Source of the DNA: an uncultured Collinsella sp.
Lineage (GTDB): Bacteria; Actinomycetota; Coriobacteriia; Coriobacteriales; Coriobacteriaceae
Assembly (NCBI GenBank): GCA_900756945.1
Contig: CAAELZ010000095.1
Location: forward strand, 1-21,372
Reading direction: 5' to 3'
Length of the DNA: 21,372 bases
Positions 1 through 7,303 of this stretch are shown piece after piece. How positions within the stretch are numbered: the stretch's first letter is position 1; every line of letters begins with the position of its first letter. Position numbers and translations under genes: made by a program. The notes beneath the pieces were generated by a model. The model worked only from the letters and a program-made list of their open reading frames with translations. It did not search any database and had not been told where the DNA came from.

Positions 1-3
1 ACA

Positions 4-206
4 CTTTCCCTCAGCCTTTATCATCCACACGGGAGAAAAGTCAGCAACGTCACCGCAGGGCCCGCCCGCCGAGAGGGGTTTCCAAAGGGCACATCCTTTA
101 TTCAAAACGAGCGGCCGAGCAATTGCTCGGCCGCTCACCTTCTTTCCCTCAGCCCTTTTTCATCCGCGCGGGAGAAAAGCCAGTAAGGATACCGTAGGGC
201 CCACCC
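4..206. repeat. Approximate direct repeat, two units of about 65 bp
   Basis: Two copies of a related segment lie at about 4-67 and 142-206. Both start CTTTCCCTCAGCC, continue through TCATCC and GGGAGAAAAG, and end in AGGGCCC. By eye about 54 of 65 aligned positions agree. The copies enclose the terminator palindrome at 109-136. No reading frame or protein similarity explains them. They may be copies of a dispersed intergenic element or the result of a local duplication. Confidence 0.6.
101..136 (-). terminator. Rho-independent terminator of the Ca2+ ATPase gene
   Basis: Positions 109-136 form a perfect 28-bp palindrome: arm GAGCGGCCGAGC, loop AATT. On the minus strand it is followed by CGTTTTG, a short U-rich tail. 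It lies about 160 bases past the stop of the minus-strand ATPase gene, so it probably ends that transcript. The plus-strand flank (ACCTTCTTTCCC) is not U-rich, so termination in that direction is less likely. Confidence 0.6.
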
Positions 207-285
207 TGGGAGTGTTTTCTTCTGAGCGATCCCGCAGCGCGAAGCGCGAGGACCAGCGAAGAAGAAAACACGCAGGGGCGGGCCC
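197..285. repeat. Long imperfect palindrome (about 89 bp) downstream of the ATPase gene
   Basis: The left arm runs from GGGCCC (197-202) through GTGTTTTCTTCT (212-223). The right arm runs from AGAAGAAAACAC (260-271) to GGGCCC (280-285). The 12-bp inner arms pair perfectly, and the outer parts pair with a few mismatches. The centre holds a smaller GCGC-GAA-GCGC hairpin. It sits 12 bases past the ATPase stop codon. It could be an mRNA 3'-end stabiliser or a copy of a REP/BOX-like intergenic repeat. Confidence 0.6.
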
Positions 286-297
286 GGACAGGTTAAC

Positions 298-2979
298 TTA
301 CTCCTTCTCGACCGCGCGCATGATCGCCTTGTAGATCTCCATCAGCGGGATGATCAGGAAGGCCAGGCCCAGGGCAGCGACAACGCCCTTGAGCTCAAGC
401 GTCACGGGGCCAAAGAACATCTCGGCAAGCGTCGGCTGCACGGTCACGATCACCGTCAGCACCAGTGCCAGCGCGGCGGAAGCCCACAGCCACTTGTTCT
501 GCTTCTTCATGGTGAACAGCGACGCACGACGGCTGCGCATATTGAAGCAGTGGAAAATTTCGACCATGTTGAGCGTGATGAACGCCATCATCACGCCTTC
601 CTCGTCGGCATTGCCGGCGATCATATCGGCGATGTGGATGTAGCCCATGTCAAAGTACACGCCCACAAAGAAGCTCGCCAGCACCAGCGCGGTGATGATT
701 AGGCCCTGGACCACACAGTCCAGACCCATATGTCCGGCAAAGACACCGTCCTTGGCGTTGCGCGGCTTGCGCTTCATGATGTCGCCCTCGGCATCCTCCA
801 TGCCCAGCGCGAGCGCGGGGAAGCAGTCGGTGACCAGGTTCACCCACAGCAGCTGCACCGGCTGGAAGATGGTAAAGCCGATGAGCGTGGCGATAAACAC
901 CGAGAACACCTCGGCAAGGTTGGCCGAAAGCAGGAACTGGATGACCTTGCGGATGTTGTCGTAGATGCGACGGCCCTCTTCGCAGGCACCGATGATGGTG
1001 GCAAAGTTATCGTCGGCGAGCACCATGTCGGCGACGTTCTTGGTGACGTCGGTACCAGTAATGCCCATGCCCACGCCGATGTCGGCGCGCTTGATGGACG
1101 GGGCGTCGTTGACGCCGTCGCCCGTCATGGCCACGATCTGGTCGCGCGACTTCCAAGCCTCGACGATGCGTGTCTTGTGCTCGGGTTGGACGCGGGCGTA
1201 CACGCCGTAGTCCTCGATGTGCGCGTCGAGCTCCTCGTCGCTCATGCGATCGAGGTCGGCACCGGTGATGGCATGGCTGCGATCGGTGACGATGCCCAGC
1301 TGCTTGGCGATGGCCACGGCGGTGTCGATGTGGTCGCCCGTGATCATGACAGTGCGGATACCGGCATCGTGCGCCTCGCGGATGGCGTCGGCGACCTCGG
1401 GGCGGACAGGGTCAATCATGCCGGACAGGCCGCAGAAGACCAGGTCGTGCTCGAGCGCAGCGGGGCTGCAGTCGCTCGGGACCTCGGTGTAGGTGCGGCT
1501 TGCCAGCGCCAGCACGCGCAGGGCCTCGTCGGCCATGGCCTTGTTGGCGGCCACGAGCTCGGCGCGACGCTCCTCGGTCAGCGGGACGACCTTTTCGCCC
1601 TCGTAGATATGGGTGCACAGGCCGATCACCACGTCGGGCGCGCCCTTGGTGTACTGCTCGTACTCGCCATCCAGGGTCTCGACGATCACGGACATCATCT
1701 TGCGGCCCGAGTCGAACGGGGCCTCGCCCACGCGCGGATGCTCGGCAGTCAGGCCGGTGAGGCCAGCCTTGCCGGCGTCGTTGACGAGCGCGCACTCGGT
1801 CGGCTCGCCCACGGCCTCGCCCAGCTCCTCGTCCCACTGGGCATCGGAGCAAAGGGCCATACCGGCCAGGAACTTCTCCTTAGGCGCAGCGAGCTCGTGC
1901 TTGACGACGGTCATCTTGTTTTGGGTAAGGGTACCGGTCTTGTCGGAGCAGATGGTCTGCGTGCAGCCGAGAGTCTCGACGGCAGAGAGCTTGCGGATGA
2001 TTGCCTGGCGCTTAGCCATCTTGGTCACGCCAAGCGATAGCACGATGGTCACGACGGCGACCAGGCCCTCGGGGATGGCAGCGACGGCGAGCGAGACGGC
2101 GACCATAAAGGTATCGAGCAAGGCAGTCGGGTCGGTAAGGACGTTGCCCACGCCGTGGCGGAGGATGTCAACGCTAAAGATCACGACGCAGATGATAATC
2201 ACCATGATGGTGAGGATGCGGCTGAGCTCGGCAAGCTTCACCTGCAGCGGCGTGAGCTCTTCCTTGGCCTCGGCCAGGGCGCCGGCGATCTTACCCATCT
2301 CGGTGTTCATGCCGGTGCCGACCACGACGGCGCGGCCGCGGCCGTATACCACGGTGGAACCCATGTAGCACATGTTCTTGCGGTCGCCGAGCGGCACGTC
2401 ATCGGTGCCCGCGGCAAGCTCAATCACGTCGGCGTGCTTCTCTACGGGCACCGACTCGCCGGTGAGTGCGGCCTCTTCGATCTTCATCGTGGCGCTCTCG
2501 AGCACACGGCAGTCGGCCGGGACGGAGTCGCCCGCCTCGAGCATGATCACGTCGCCGGGCACGAGCTCGGCGCTCGGCAGGTGCACGAGCTTGCCGTCGC
2601 GCAACACCTTGGACTGCGCCGCGCTCATCTCCTGCAGGGCCTCGAGGGCCTCCTCGCTCTTGGCTTCCTGGACCACGCCCAGCACCGAGTTGACGATAAC
2701 GACGAACATGATGATGGCGACATCGGCAAAGTCCGCCTCGCCCTTGACCATACCCGTGAGCGCGCTGATAACGGCGGCAACGATCAGCATGATGACCATA
2801 GGGTCGGCCATCTGTTCAAAGAAGCGCTTCCACAGCGGCGTCTTCTCGGCTTCCTCAAGCTTGTTAGGGCCTGTCTTGGCGAGGCGCGACGACGCCTCGC
2901 CGTTGCTCAGGCCGAGGTTCTCATCGACACCTTGGTCGCTGAGCACCTCCGCCGCGGCGGACAGGTATTCCTTTTGCAT
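298..2979 (-). CDS. Calcium-translocating P-type ATPase (SERCA/PMCA-like, type II)
   Basis: The 893-aa product is a P-type ATPase that should pump Ca2+ out of the cytoplasm using ATP. Visible landmarks are the actuator motif TGES (in ALTGESVPVEKHAD), the phosphorylation motif DKTGTLT with aspartate at residue 346, and the hinge motif TGDGVNDAPS. The ion-site residues resemble SERCA: PEGL in M4, NLAE in M5 and NLVTD followed by ALALG in M6. An N-terminal cation-ATPase domain and about ten membrane segments are present, and the length is normal for bacterial Ca2+ pumps. The ATG at 2979 has a strong GGAGG Shine-Dalgarno sequence (2989-2993). The gene is monocistronic and divergent from pyk. Both M5 residues (N and E) used by SERCA are kept, which favours Ca2+ over Na+/K+; Mn2+ remains possible. 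Confidence 0.9.
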   Translation of the reverse strand: MQKEYLSAAAEVLSDQGVDENLGLSNGEASSRLAKTGPNKLEEAEKTPLWKRFFEQMADPMVIMLIVAAVISALTGMVKGEADFADVAIIMFVVIVNSVLGVVQEAKSEEALEALQEMSAAQSKVLRDGKLVHLPSAELVPGDVIMLEAGDSVPADCRVLESATMKIEEAALTGESVPVEKHADVIELAAGTDDVPLGDRKNMCYMGSTVVYGRGRAVVVGTGMNTEMGKIAGALAEAKEELTPLQVKLAELSRILTIMVIIICVVIFSVDILRHGVGNVLTDPTALLDTFMVAVSLAVAAIPEGLVAVVTIVLSLGVTKMAKRQAIIRKLSAVETLGCTQTICSDKTGTLTQNKMTVVKHELAAPKEKFLAGMALCSDAQWDEELGEAVGEPTECALVNDAGKAGLTGLTAEHPRVGEAPFDSGRKMMSVIVETLDGEYEQYTKGAPDVVIGLCTHIYEGEKVVPLTEERRAELVAANKAMADEALRVLALASRTYTEVPSDCSPAALEHDLVFCGLSGMIDPVRPEVADAIREAHDAGIRTVMITGDHIDTAVAIAKQLGIVTDRSHAITGADLDRMSDEELDAHIEDYGVYARVQPEHKTRIVEAWKSRDQIVAMTGDGVNDAPSIKRADIGVGMGITGTDVTKNVADMVLADDNFATIIGACEEGRRIYDNIRKVIQFLLSANLAEVFSVFIATLIGFTIFQPVQLLWVNLVTDCFPALALGMEDAEGDIMKRKPRNAKDGVFAGHMGLDCVVQGLIITALVLASFFVGVYFDMGYIHIADMIAGNADEEGVMMAFITLNMVEIFHCFNMRSRRASLFTMKKQNKWLWASAALALVLTVIVTVQPTLAEMFFGPVTLELKGVVAALGLAFLIIPLMEIYKAIMRAVEKE

Positions 2980-2989
2980 ATAGAGTCCC

Positions 2990-3043
2990 CTCCTGGGATT
3001 CGGGCCACTCAGCAGATTGATGCCCGATCATAATTCCCAGGAG
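2990..3043 (-). promoter_or_regulatory. Inverted repeat over the ATPase ribosome-binding site
   Basis: CTCCTGGGA (2990-2998) is the exact reverse complement of TCCCAGGAG (3035-3043), and an inner CGGGC/GCCCG pair strengthens the stem. One arm covers the Shine-Dalgarno sequence of the ATPase gene. A TATGAT -10-like hexamer for the minus strand sits inside it at 3027-3032, but I see no convincing -35. If transcription starts at that -10, only one arm is in the RNA and the repeat would act as a DNA operator. If it starts further upstream, the RNA could hide the ribosome-binding site. Confidence 0.4.
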
Positions 3044-3143
3044 AAGGGCAAGGGCTCATCAAGGCTGCCGTGCTGAGCGGCAGTTGATAGTGGAGCTATG
3101 GTACCCCAAAGCGACACGTCTAGCCAAAACAATCCATTTGGAA

Positions 3144-3173
3144 ATACGGTCTGCACGCAACGATGCAGACCGT
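3144..3173. repeat. Perfect 10-bp inverted repeat in the ATPase-pyk intergenic region
   Basis: ACGGTCTGCA (3146-3155) and TGCAGACCGT (3164-3173) pair perfectly around an 8-base spacer, preceded by AT to make ATACGGTC. The region 2980-3421 holds no credible gene and is AT-richer than its surroundings from about 3115 on. The hairpin lacks a U-tract, so a terminator is unlikely. The half-site recurs closer to pyk (3314-3321 and, with one change, 3335-3342), which suggests a regulator-binding site. Confidence 0.45.
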
Positions 3174-3313
3174 GTGATGCTCAATATTGATAAAACGTTT
3201 TTTCTTCGGTACATGTTCAAACTGACATATCGCCCAGATAGCAGCGGTTAGAGCGGTTGGTAAAGATTTTTCATATACCGTTTTTCTCGCAAAAAATGAA
3301 CTTCCATTTCGGC

Positions 3314-3358
3314 ATACGGTCGATTTTATGGGGTATTCGGTCGGCATTTCGTTATAAT
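3314..3358 (+). promoter_or_regulatory. pyk promoter with two direct ATACGGTC-like repeats
   Basis: A perfect TATAAT -10 hexamer lies at 3353-3358, giving a start near 3365 and a leader of roughly 57 bases. No good -35 hexamer is present at the usual distance. Instead ATACGGTC (3314-3321) and ATTCGGTC (3335-3342) are spaced 21 bp apart, about two helical turns, and the second covers the -35 position. This layout fits a promoter that depends on an activator. The -10 is seen directly; the activator is inferred. Confidence 0.5.
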
Positions 3359-3421
3359 CAACACGGTTTTATTTCTTATGGTTTATCTATCAGCGCAAGA
3401 CGATGTCAGATGGAGGTCTGA

Positions 3422-4882
3422 ATGTACAAGCGCACTAAGATTGTATGCACCATGGGTCCCGCCTGCGATAGCGACGAGACCATCCGCGAGATGATCAAGG
3501 CGGGCATGAACGTCGCCCGTTTTAACTTCTCGCACGGATCCTACGACGAGCACCACGGTCGCATCGAGCGCGTCCGTCGTATTTCCAAGGAGCTCGGTCT
3601 GCCCGTCGGCATCCTGCTCGACACCAAGGGCCCCGAGGTCCGCACCGGCCTTCTGGTCGATGGCAAGAAGGTTGCCGTCAAGACCGGCGATAAGATCGTC
3701 GTCACCGCTCAGCCCACGTCCGAGGATTTCCACGGCACCGCTGAGCACATCTCCCTCGACTACCTGGCTCTGCCCTCCGAGGTCGAGAAGGGCTCCCTTA
3801 TCCTGATCGATGACGGCCTGGTTGCCCTCGAGGTCGAGTCCGTCAGCGGCCAGGACATGACCTGCGTCGTTAAGAACGACGGCCTGATTGGCGAGCGTAA
3901 GGGCGTCAACATGCCCAACGTCAACATCTCGCTGCCCGCTATCACCGAACGCGATCGTCAGGACATCCTCTTTGGCCTGACCGAGAACATCGACTACATC
4001 GCCGCTTCCTTCATCCGTGACGGCGAGTCCGTCCGCGGCATCCGCGAGCTTTGCCGCGAGAACGGTGGCGAGCACGTTACGATCTTCCCGAAGATCGAGT
4101 GCGCCCTGGGCGTCGAGAACTTCGACGAGATCCTCGAGGCTTCCGACGGCATCATGGTCGCCCGTGGCGACCTGGGCATCGAGATCAAGCCCGAGCTCGT
4201 TCCCCACATCCAGAAGGAGATCATCGCCAAGTGCAACGCGGCCTACAAGCCCGTCATCACCGCTACGCAGATGCTCGACTCCATGCAGCAGAACCCGCGC
4301 CCGACGCGCGCCGAGGTTGCCGACGTTGCTAACGCCATCTACGACGGCACCGACGCCGTTATGCTCTCTGGCGAGTCCGCTGCCGGTAAGTACCCAGTCG
4401 AGGCCGTCAAGATGCAGGCCAGCATTGCTCTCGAGACCGAGAAGTACCTCCCGGCCCACGCTCCGCTCGAGGTTCCGGCTGACGCTCACGGCACCCGCGT
4501 CGTCAACAACGTTGTGGGTATGTCCGCTGTGAACATGGCCACCACCGTTGGCGCCAAGTGCATCACCGTGCCGACGACCACCGGTCGTACCGCTCGCCTG
4601 ATCTCGCACTTCCGTCCCAACATGCCGATCTGCGCGTTCTCCCGTCACGAGTGGGCCGTCCAGCAGATGATCATGTACTGGGGCGTTATCCCGCACCAGG
4701 CCGAGATTACCCAGGGCACCGTCAACGGCACGATCGTCAAGGCGATCGAGACCGCTAAGGAGCTCGGCTACGTCGAGGCCGGCGATCTGACCGTCGCCAC
4801 CGCCGGCGATCCCCGCATGAGCGTCCAGCTCGAGGACAAGGTCTCCTCGACCAACGTCGCTTACGTCGCTCAGGTGCGCTAA
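3422..4882 (+). CDS. pyk: Pyruvate kinase
   Basis: The 486-aa enzyme converts phosphoenolpyruvate and ADP to pyruvate and ATP, the last step of glycolysis, in the cytoplasm. The sequence opens with KRTKIVCTMGPACDSDE and has the substrate-loop motifs NFSHG and TKGPEVRTG. It also has the active-site lysine region FPKIECALGVENFDEI, the metal-site motif MVARGDLGIE, and MLSGESAAGKYPVEAV. The C-terminal regulatory domain ends in SSTNVAYVAQV. The length is normal for a bacterial pyruvate kinase without an extra PEP-utiliser domain. The ATG is preceded by GGAGG at 3412-3416 with five bases between. The gene stands alone between its own promoter and a strong terminator. Confidence 0.97.
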   Translation: MYKRTKIVCTMGPACDSDETIREMIKAGMNVARFNFSHGSYDEHHGRIERVRRISKELGLPVGILLDTKGPEVRTGLLVDGKKVAVKTGDKIVVTAQPTSEDFHGTAEHISLDYLALPSEVEKGSLILIDDGLVALEVESVSGQDMTCVVKNDGLIGERKGVNMPNVNISLPAITERDRQDILFGLTENIDYIAASFIRDGESVRGIRELCRENGGEHVTIFPKIECALGVENFDEILEASDGIMVARGDLGIEIKPELVPHIQKEIIAKCNAAYKPVITATQMLDSMQQNPRPTRAEVADVANAIYDGTDAVMLSGESAAGKYPVEAVKMQASIALETEKYLPAHAPLEVPADAHGTRVVNNVVGMSAVNMATTVGAKCITVPTTTGRTARLISHFRPNMPICAFSRHEWAVQQMIMYWGVIPHQAEITQGTVNGTIVKAIETAKELGYVEAGDLTVATAGDPRMSVQLEDKVSSTNVAYVAQVR

Positions 4883-4913
4883 ATCGCACTTGCAAGCAGA
4901 TTTGCATTGCAAA

Positions 4914-4947
4914 GGGCCCGGAAGGCTTTGCCTTCCGGGCCCTTTTT
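4914..4947 (+). terminator. Rho-independent terminator of pyk
   Basis: A perfect 12-bp stem GGGCCCGGAAGG / CCTTCCGGGCCC with loop CTTTG is followed by TTTTTC, 31 bases after the pyk stop codon. The rest of the gap to 5127 shows no gene. It holds a small GCTAAA/TTTAGC hairpin at 5088-5103 of unknown meaning. Confidence 0.93.
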
Positions 4948-5127
4948 CTGTGCCAATGCCGGCACACGGCAAAACACGCACTCATTTCTTTACCAAAAGC
5001 GCGAAATCCGCCCTTCGAGGCCCAAAAATAAGGCCTCAGGCGCTAAAAGTGTTCGCCCGATGGCAAAACCACACCTTACCCGACGCTGCTAAATCGTTTT
5101 AGCAAGAGCCAGATCGACCGCGTTTTT

Positions 5128-5249
5128 GGAAGTATGCGGCAAATTCCGAGACCTCCGAGCACACCCTGTTTTTTCACAACAAAATGCCTGATAAACTAGA
5201 CTCAAAAGCCAGGTCTGCTCACAGAGTTCAGATTTTGCCGCATACTTCC
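5128..5249. repeat. 16-bp perfect inverted repeat flanking a promoter
   Basis: GGAAGTATGCGGCAAA (5128-5143) is exactly reverse-complemented at 5234-5249. Pairing continues past one mismatch for two more bases, to 5146 and 5231. A second short pair, AGACCT/AGGTCT (5149-5154 and 5211-5216), lies inside. The centre contains the likely promoter of the downstream gene, so the two arms bracket the start of transcription. The pattern suggests a pair of operators bridged by a looping regulator, or a mobile palindromic element. It could also fold in RNA only if transcription began upstream of 5128. Confidence 0.7.
5173..5202 (+). promoter_or_regulatory. Likely promoter of the nuclease-like gene
   Basis: TTCACA (5173-5178) and TAGACT (5197-5202) are separated by 18 bases. 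An overlapping TAAACT at 5192-5197 is an alternative -10. The surrounding CAAAATGCC-TG-ATAAACTAG recurs, without the TG, on the minus strand upstream of the DUF4012 gene. Transcription would start near 5209 and leave a leader of about 95 bases that contains only the right arm of the inverted repeat. Confidence 0.4.
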
Positions 5250-5303
5250 GAATTGACGCTGGCATCGCACGGTCCAAAAGCACATTTCGACCTGGAGGAC
5301 GTC

Positions 5304-6377
5304 ATGGACCTGACGCTATGTGGTCAATCCGCTTTTTACTATTACCGTATCCCGCCACAGGTATTAGGCCTTTACCCCGCCATTAGCCTTGGCAATATGG
5401 ATCGCAGATGTTGCAGCCTCGGAAGTCATGCAGTTGTAAAAGACCTGCTTCACGCACCGCTTCACAGGCTTGTATTCACTCGGGCACAATCCGGATCGCG
5501 AAGCCTGTTTAAATCGCACCTCCTGACCCAAGAGCCGCCTCCTGGGTCGTTTAGGCAGACTGAACATGGGTTTGATGTCACTTCACCGGAGTTCACGCTG
5601 CTCAGCCTTGCTACGCAGGTCTCCCGCAACCAGCTACTCATGGCTTGCTACGAGATGTGCGGCTCCTTTGCAGTGTTTAAGCCCTGCGAGCGAACGCAAC
5701 AACAACTTGATGAAGCTATTTCGCTTAAGCTCATTCCACCCAACTGCTGCTGGGAGCGAGTTAACGATGTCAACGGCAATGGCACCAACTTGTGGAAGCG
5801 CCCACCGCTCCTCAGCGCGGCGGATATCGCCGCGTTTGCCAAGCAGGCCGCAGGCCTGCGCGGCGTTAAACAACTGCGCTGGGCGACCGAGCACATGACG
5901 GGGCAGACCGCCTCGCCCTTCGAAGTACAGACCTCCATGCTTGTTTCGCTCCCCCGCAACGAGGGCGGCATGGGCATCAACATCGCAAACAACGTGCGCA
6001 TCCCACTCAGCGACGCCGCGCGCTCACTGTATGACAAAACCTGCTGCTACGCCGATATCCTCATAGAGAGCAACACCGACAGCATGGGCGTCATCTTGGA
6101 ATGCCAAGGCCGTTCCGCCCACGATGGCGAAGCCGCAAGCCTCTCCGATGCCGAGCGCACCACCGCGCTCACCAGCATGGGCTACGATGTCATACAAATT
6201 ACCTACGACCAGATCAAGGACAAGAAGAGCTTTGATAGCATCGCCGAGCTCATTCATAAAAAGGCGGGACTCCCCTACATCCCAAAGACCGATCAGGAGC
6301 GTACCGCCGAAGATGCCCTGCGACGGGAGCTGTTGGTCAATTGGGATGAACTGTTCACCGTCAAGCCGGCCGGCTAG
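5304..6377 (+). CDS. Coriobacterial AbiEi/DUF559-like protein, possible degenerate nuclease fold
   Basis: The function is unknown. I take the ATG at 5304 (357 aa) because GGAGG lies at 5294-5298 with five bases between; an upstream in-frame ATG at 5184 would run through the inverted repeat and promoter. The N-terminus (GQSAFYYYRIPPQ) resembles the start of AbiEi-type antitoxin-like proteins. The C-terminal part resembles a DUF559/Vsr-type PD-(D/E)XK fold: E207 in SPFE, D251 in YADILIE, E266-C-Q268-G, then H273, D282 and R285. Glutamine stands where the catalytic lysine is usual, so activity is uncertain. No partner toxin or methylase is adjacent. It converges on the phospholipase-like gene with ten bases between. 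A role in defence or DNA handling is a guess. Confidence 0.6.
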   Translation: MDLTLCGQSAFYYYRIPPQVLGLYPAISLGNMDRRCCSLGSHAVVKDLLHAPLHRLVFTRAQSGSRSLFKSHLLTQEPPPGSFRQTEHGFDVTSPEFTLLSLATQVSRNQLLMACYEMCGSFAVFKPCERTQQQLDEAISLKLIPPNCCWERVNDVNGNGTNLWKRPPLLSAADIAAFAKQAAGLRGVKQLRWATEHMTGQTASPFEVQTSMLVSLPRNEGGMGINIANNVRIPLSDAARSLYDKTCCYADILIESNTDSMGVILECQGRSAHDGEAASLSDAERTTALTSMGYDVIQITYDQIKDKKSFDSIAELIHKKAGLPYIPKTDQERTAEDALRRELLVNWDELFTVKPAG

Positions 6378-6387
6378 CAGCTAGCGA

Positions 6388-7224
6388 TCAGGGGGGGGCT
6401 GCGGGAACGTCAGAAGCAGCAACGCGGGCCGCAAATCCCGCCTCGGTCAGCTCGATGACCTCGGTAAACGTTGCGTCGAAGAACTCTTCGGTTAGCAGGC
6501 GATACGGCGGATGATCGGGCTCGCCGGGGTTTTCGCGTACAATCTCGTGCATGACGCCGATGGTCTTGAGCACATACTCCTTATGGATGGGATACTGCCC
6601 AAAACGCGTCGCAGCGGTATACAGGCGATCGGTCGCACGCGGGATGGAAACAATGCCCAGCGTCTTGCCAAACCAGTCAAAGTCGCCTTGCTTTTTAATG
6701 CGGAACTCCTCGCACGGCTTGCCGCCGTGTGCTTCCAGATACTGGTTCACACGCGTGTTCCATACCGTGTCGGCCACCAGATGCGACCAGACGCCCAGCG
6801 TTAAATCGAGCAGCGACTGCGCCACATCTTCGGACGCAAGCGAGAACTCACAGGCGCCGGGACCGGCAACCGGCTCGGCATCCTTGTAGCGCTGGGGATA
6901 GTGTACGCGGTTCAGTCGCTCGCGTTCCTCGATAATCGAGGTCGCCGCGGCCGGCGCACCGGTGGGCGAGCTTTTAAGCAACGGTGCCACATAGGTATCC
7001 CAGAACTCATGCTCACGAGGCTTAGGGATGGGCTCAGGCTTGGCAAAGTGCGTAATGCGGTACGGGATGGGATCGGCGATGCCAGGGACCATATAGCCCA
7101 CGAAGATATCCGGAACCACGCAGCCAAACAAAAAGGCATTGCGGTCGCGCACACTATTGGCAAGCGCACCGGTGCGCTCCAGCAAACGCTCCGTCTGAGC
7201 GATATGAATGTTCCAGCTTGGCAT
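6388..7224 (-). CDS. Zinc-dependent phospholipase C-like protein
   Basis: The 278-aa product looks like a member of the Zn_dep_PLPC family found in many Gram-positive and actinobacterial genomes, whose role is poorly known. Candidate zinc ligands are H7 (WNIHIA), D39 (VVPDI), H59 (ITHF) and the pair H148/D152 in WSHLVAD. No signal peptide is visible, so it is probably cytoplasmic. The start at 7224 (MPSWNIH) is preferred because GGGGGTGG lies just before it; the ATG at 7236 has no clear ribosome site. It sits 79 bases after nikO on the same strand and may be read through from that operon, although a TATAGT -10-like hexamer at 7250-7255 could give its own transcript. The last codons contain a run of eight C. 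Confidence 0.75.
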   Translation of the reverse strand: MPSWNIHIAQTERLLERTGALANSVRDRNAFLFGCVVPDIFVGYMVPGIADPIPYRITHFAKPEPIPKPREHEFWDTYVAPLLKSSPTGAPAAATSIIEERERLNRVHYPQRYKDAEPVAGPGACEFSLASEDVAQSLLDLTLGVWSHLVADTVWNTRVNQYLEAHGGKPCEEFRIKKQGDFDWFGKTLGIVSIPRATDRLYTAATRFGQYPIHKEYVLKTIGVMHEIVRENPGEPDHPPYRLLTEEFFDATFTEVIELTEAGFAARVAASDVPAAPP

Positions 7225-7267
7225 AGCCACCCCCATAAAAACCTGGATAACTATACCATCACGGCAA

Positions 7268-7283
7268 AGCCGCGCGGGCGGCT
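7268..7283 (-). terminator. Possible weak terminator after nikO
   Basis: AGCCGC-CCGC-GCGGCT forms a 6-bp stem 20 bases past the nikO stop, followed on the minus strand by only three T. It is weak, so partial read-through into the phospholipase-like gene is plausible. Confidence 0.3.
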
Positions 7284-7303
7284 ACGCACGCTCTACGCAG
7301 CAA

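Noticed and set aside
730..2040. Long plus-strand open frames opposite the Ca2+ ATPase gene (also 2155-3033)
   Set aside because: They are explained as antisense shadows of codon bias; no domain or start signal supports them.
3120..3347. A 75-codon minus-strand frame in the AT-rich ATPase-pyk gap
   Set aside because: It has no ribosome site, codon use is unlike the neighbours, and it runs through the hairpin and repeated motifs that look regulatory.
3383..4981. A 532-codon open frame on the minus strand opposite pyk
   Set aside because: Its composition (D, V, L, G, A and H rich) is the usual mirror of a high-GC gene; pyk on the other strand is unmistakable and there is no ribosome site or domain.
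5184..5303. N-terminal extension of the nuclease-like protein by 40 residues
   Set aside because: It overlaps the probable promoter and the right arm of the inverted repeat; the ATG at 5304 has an ideal ribosome site.
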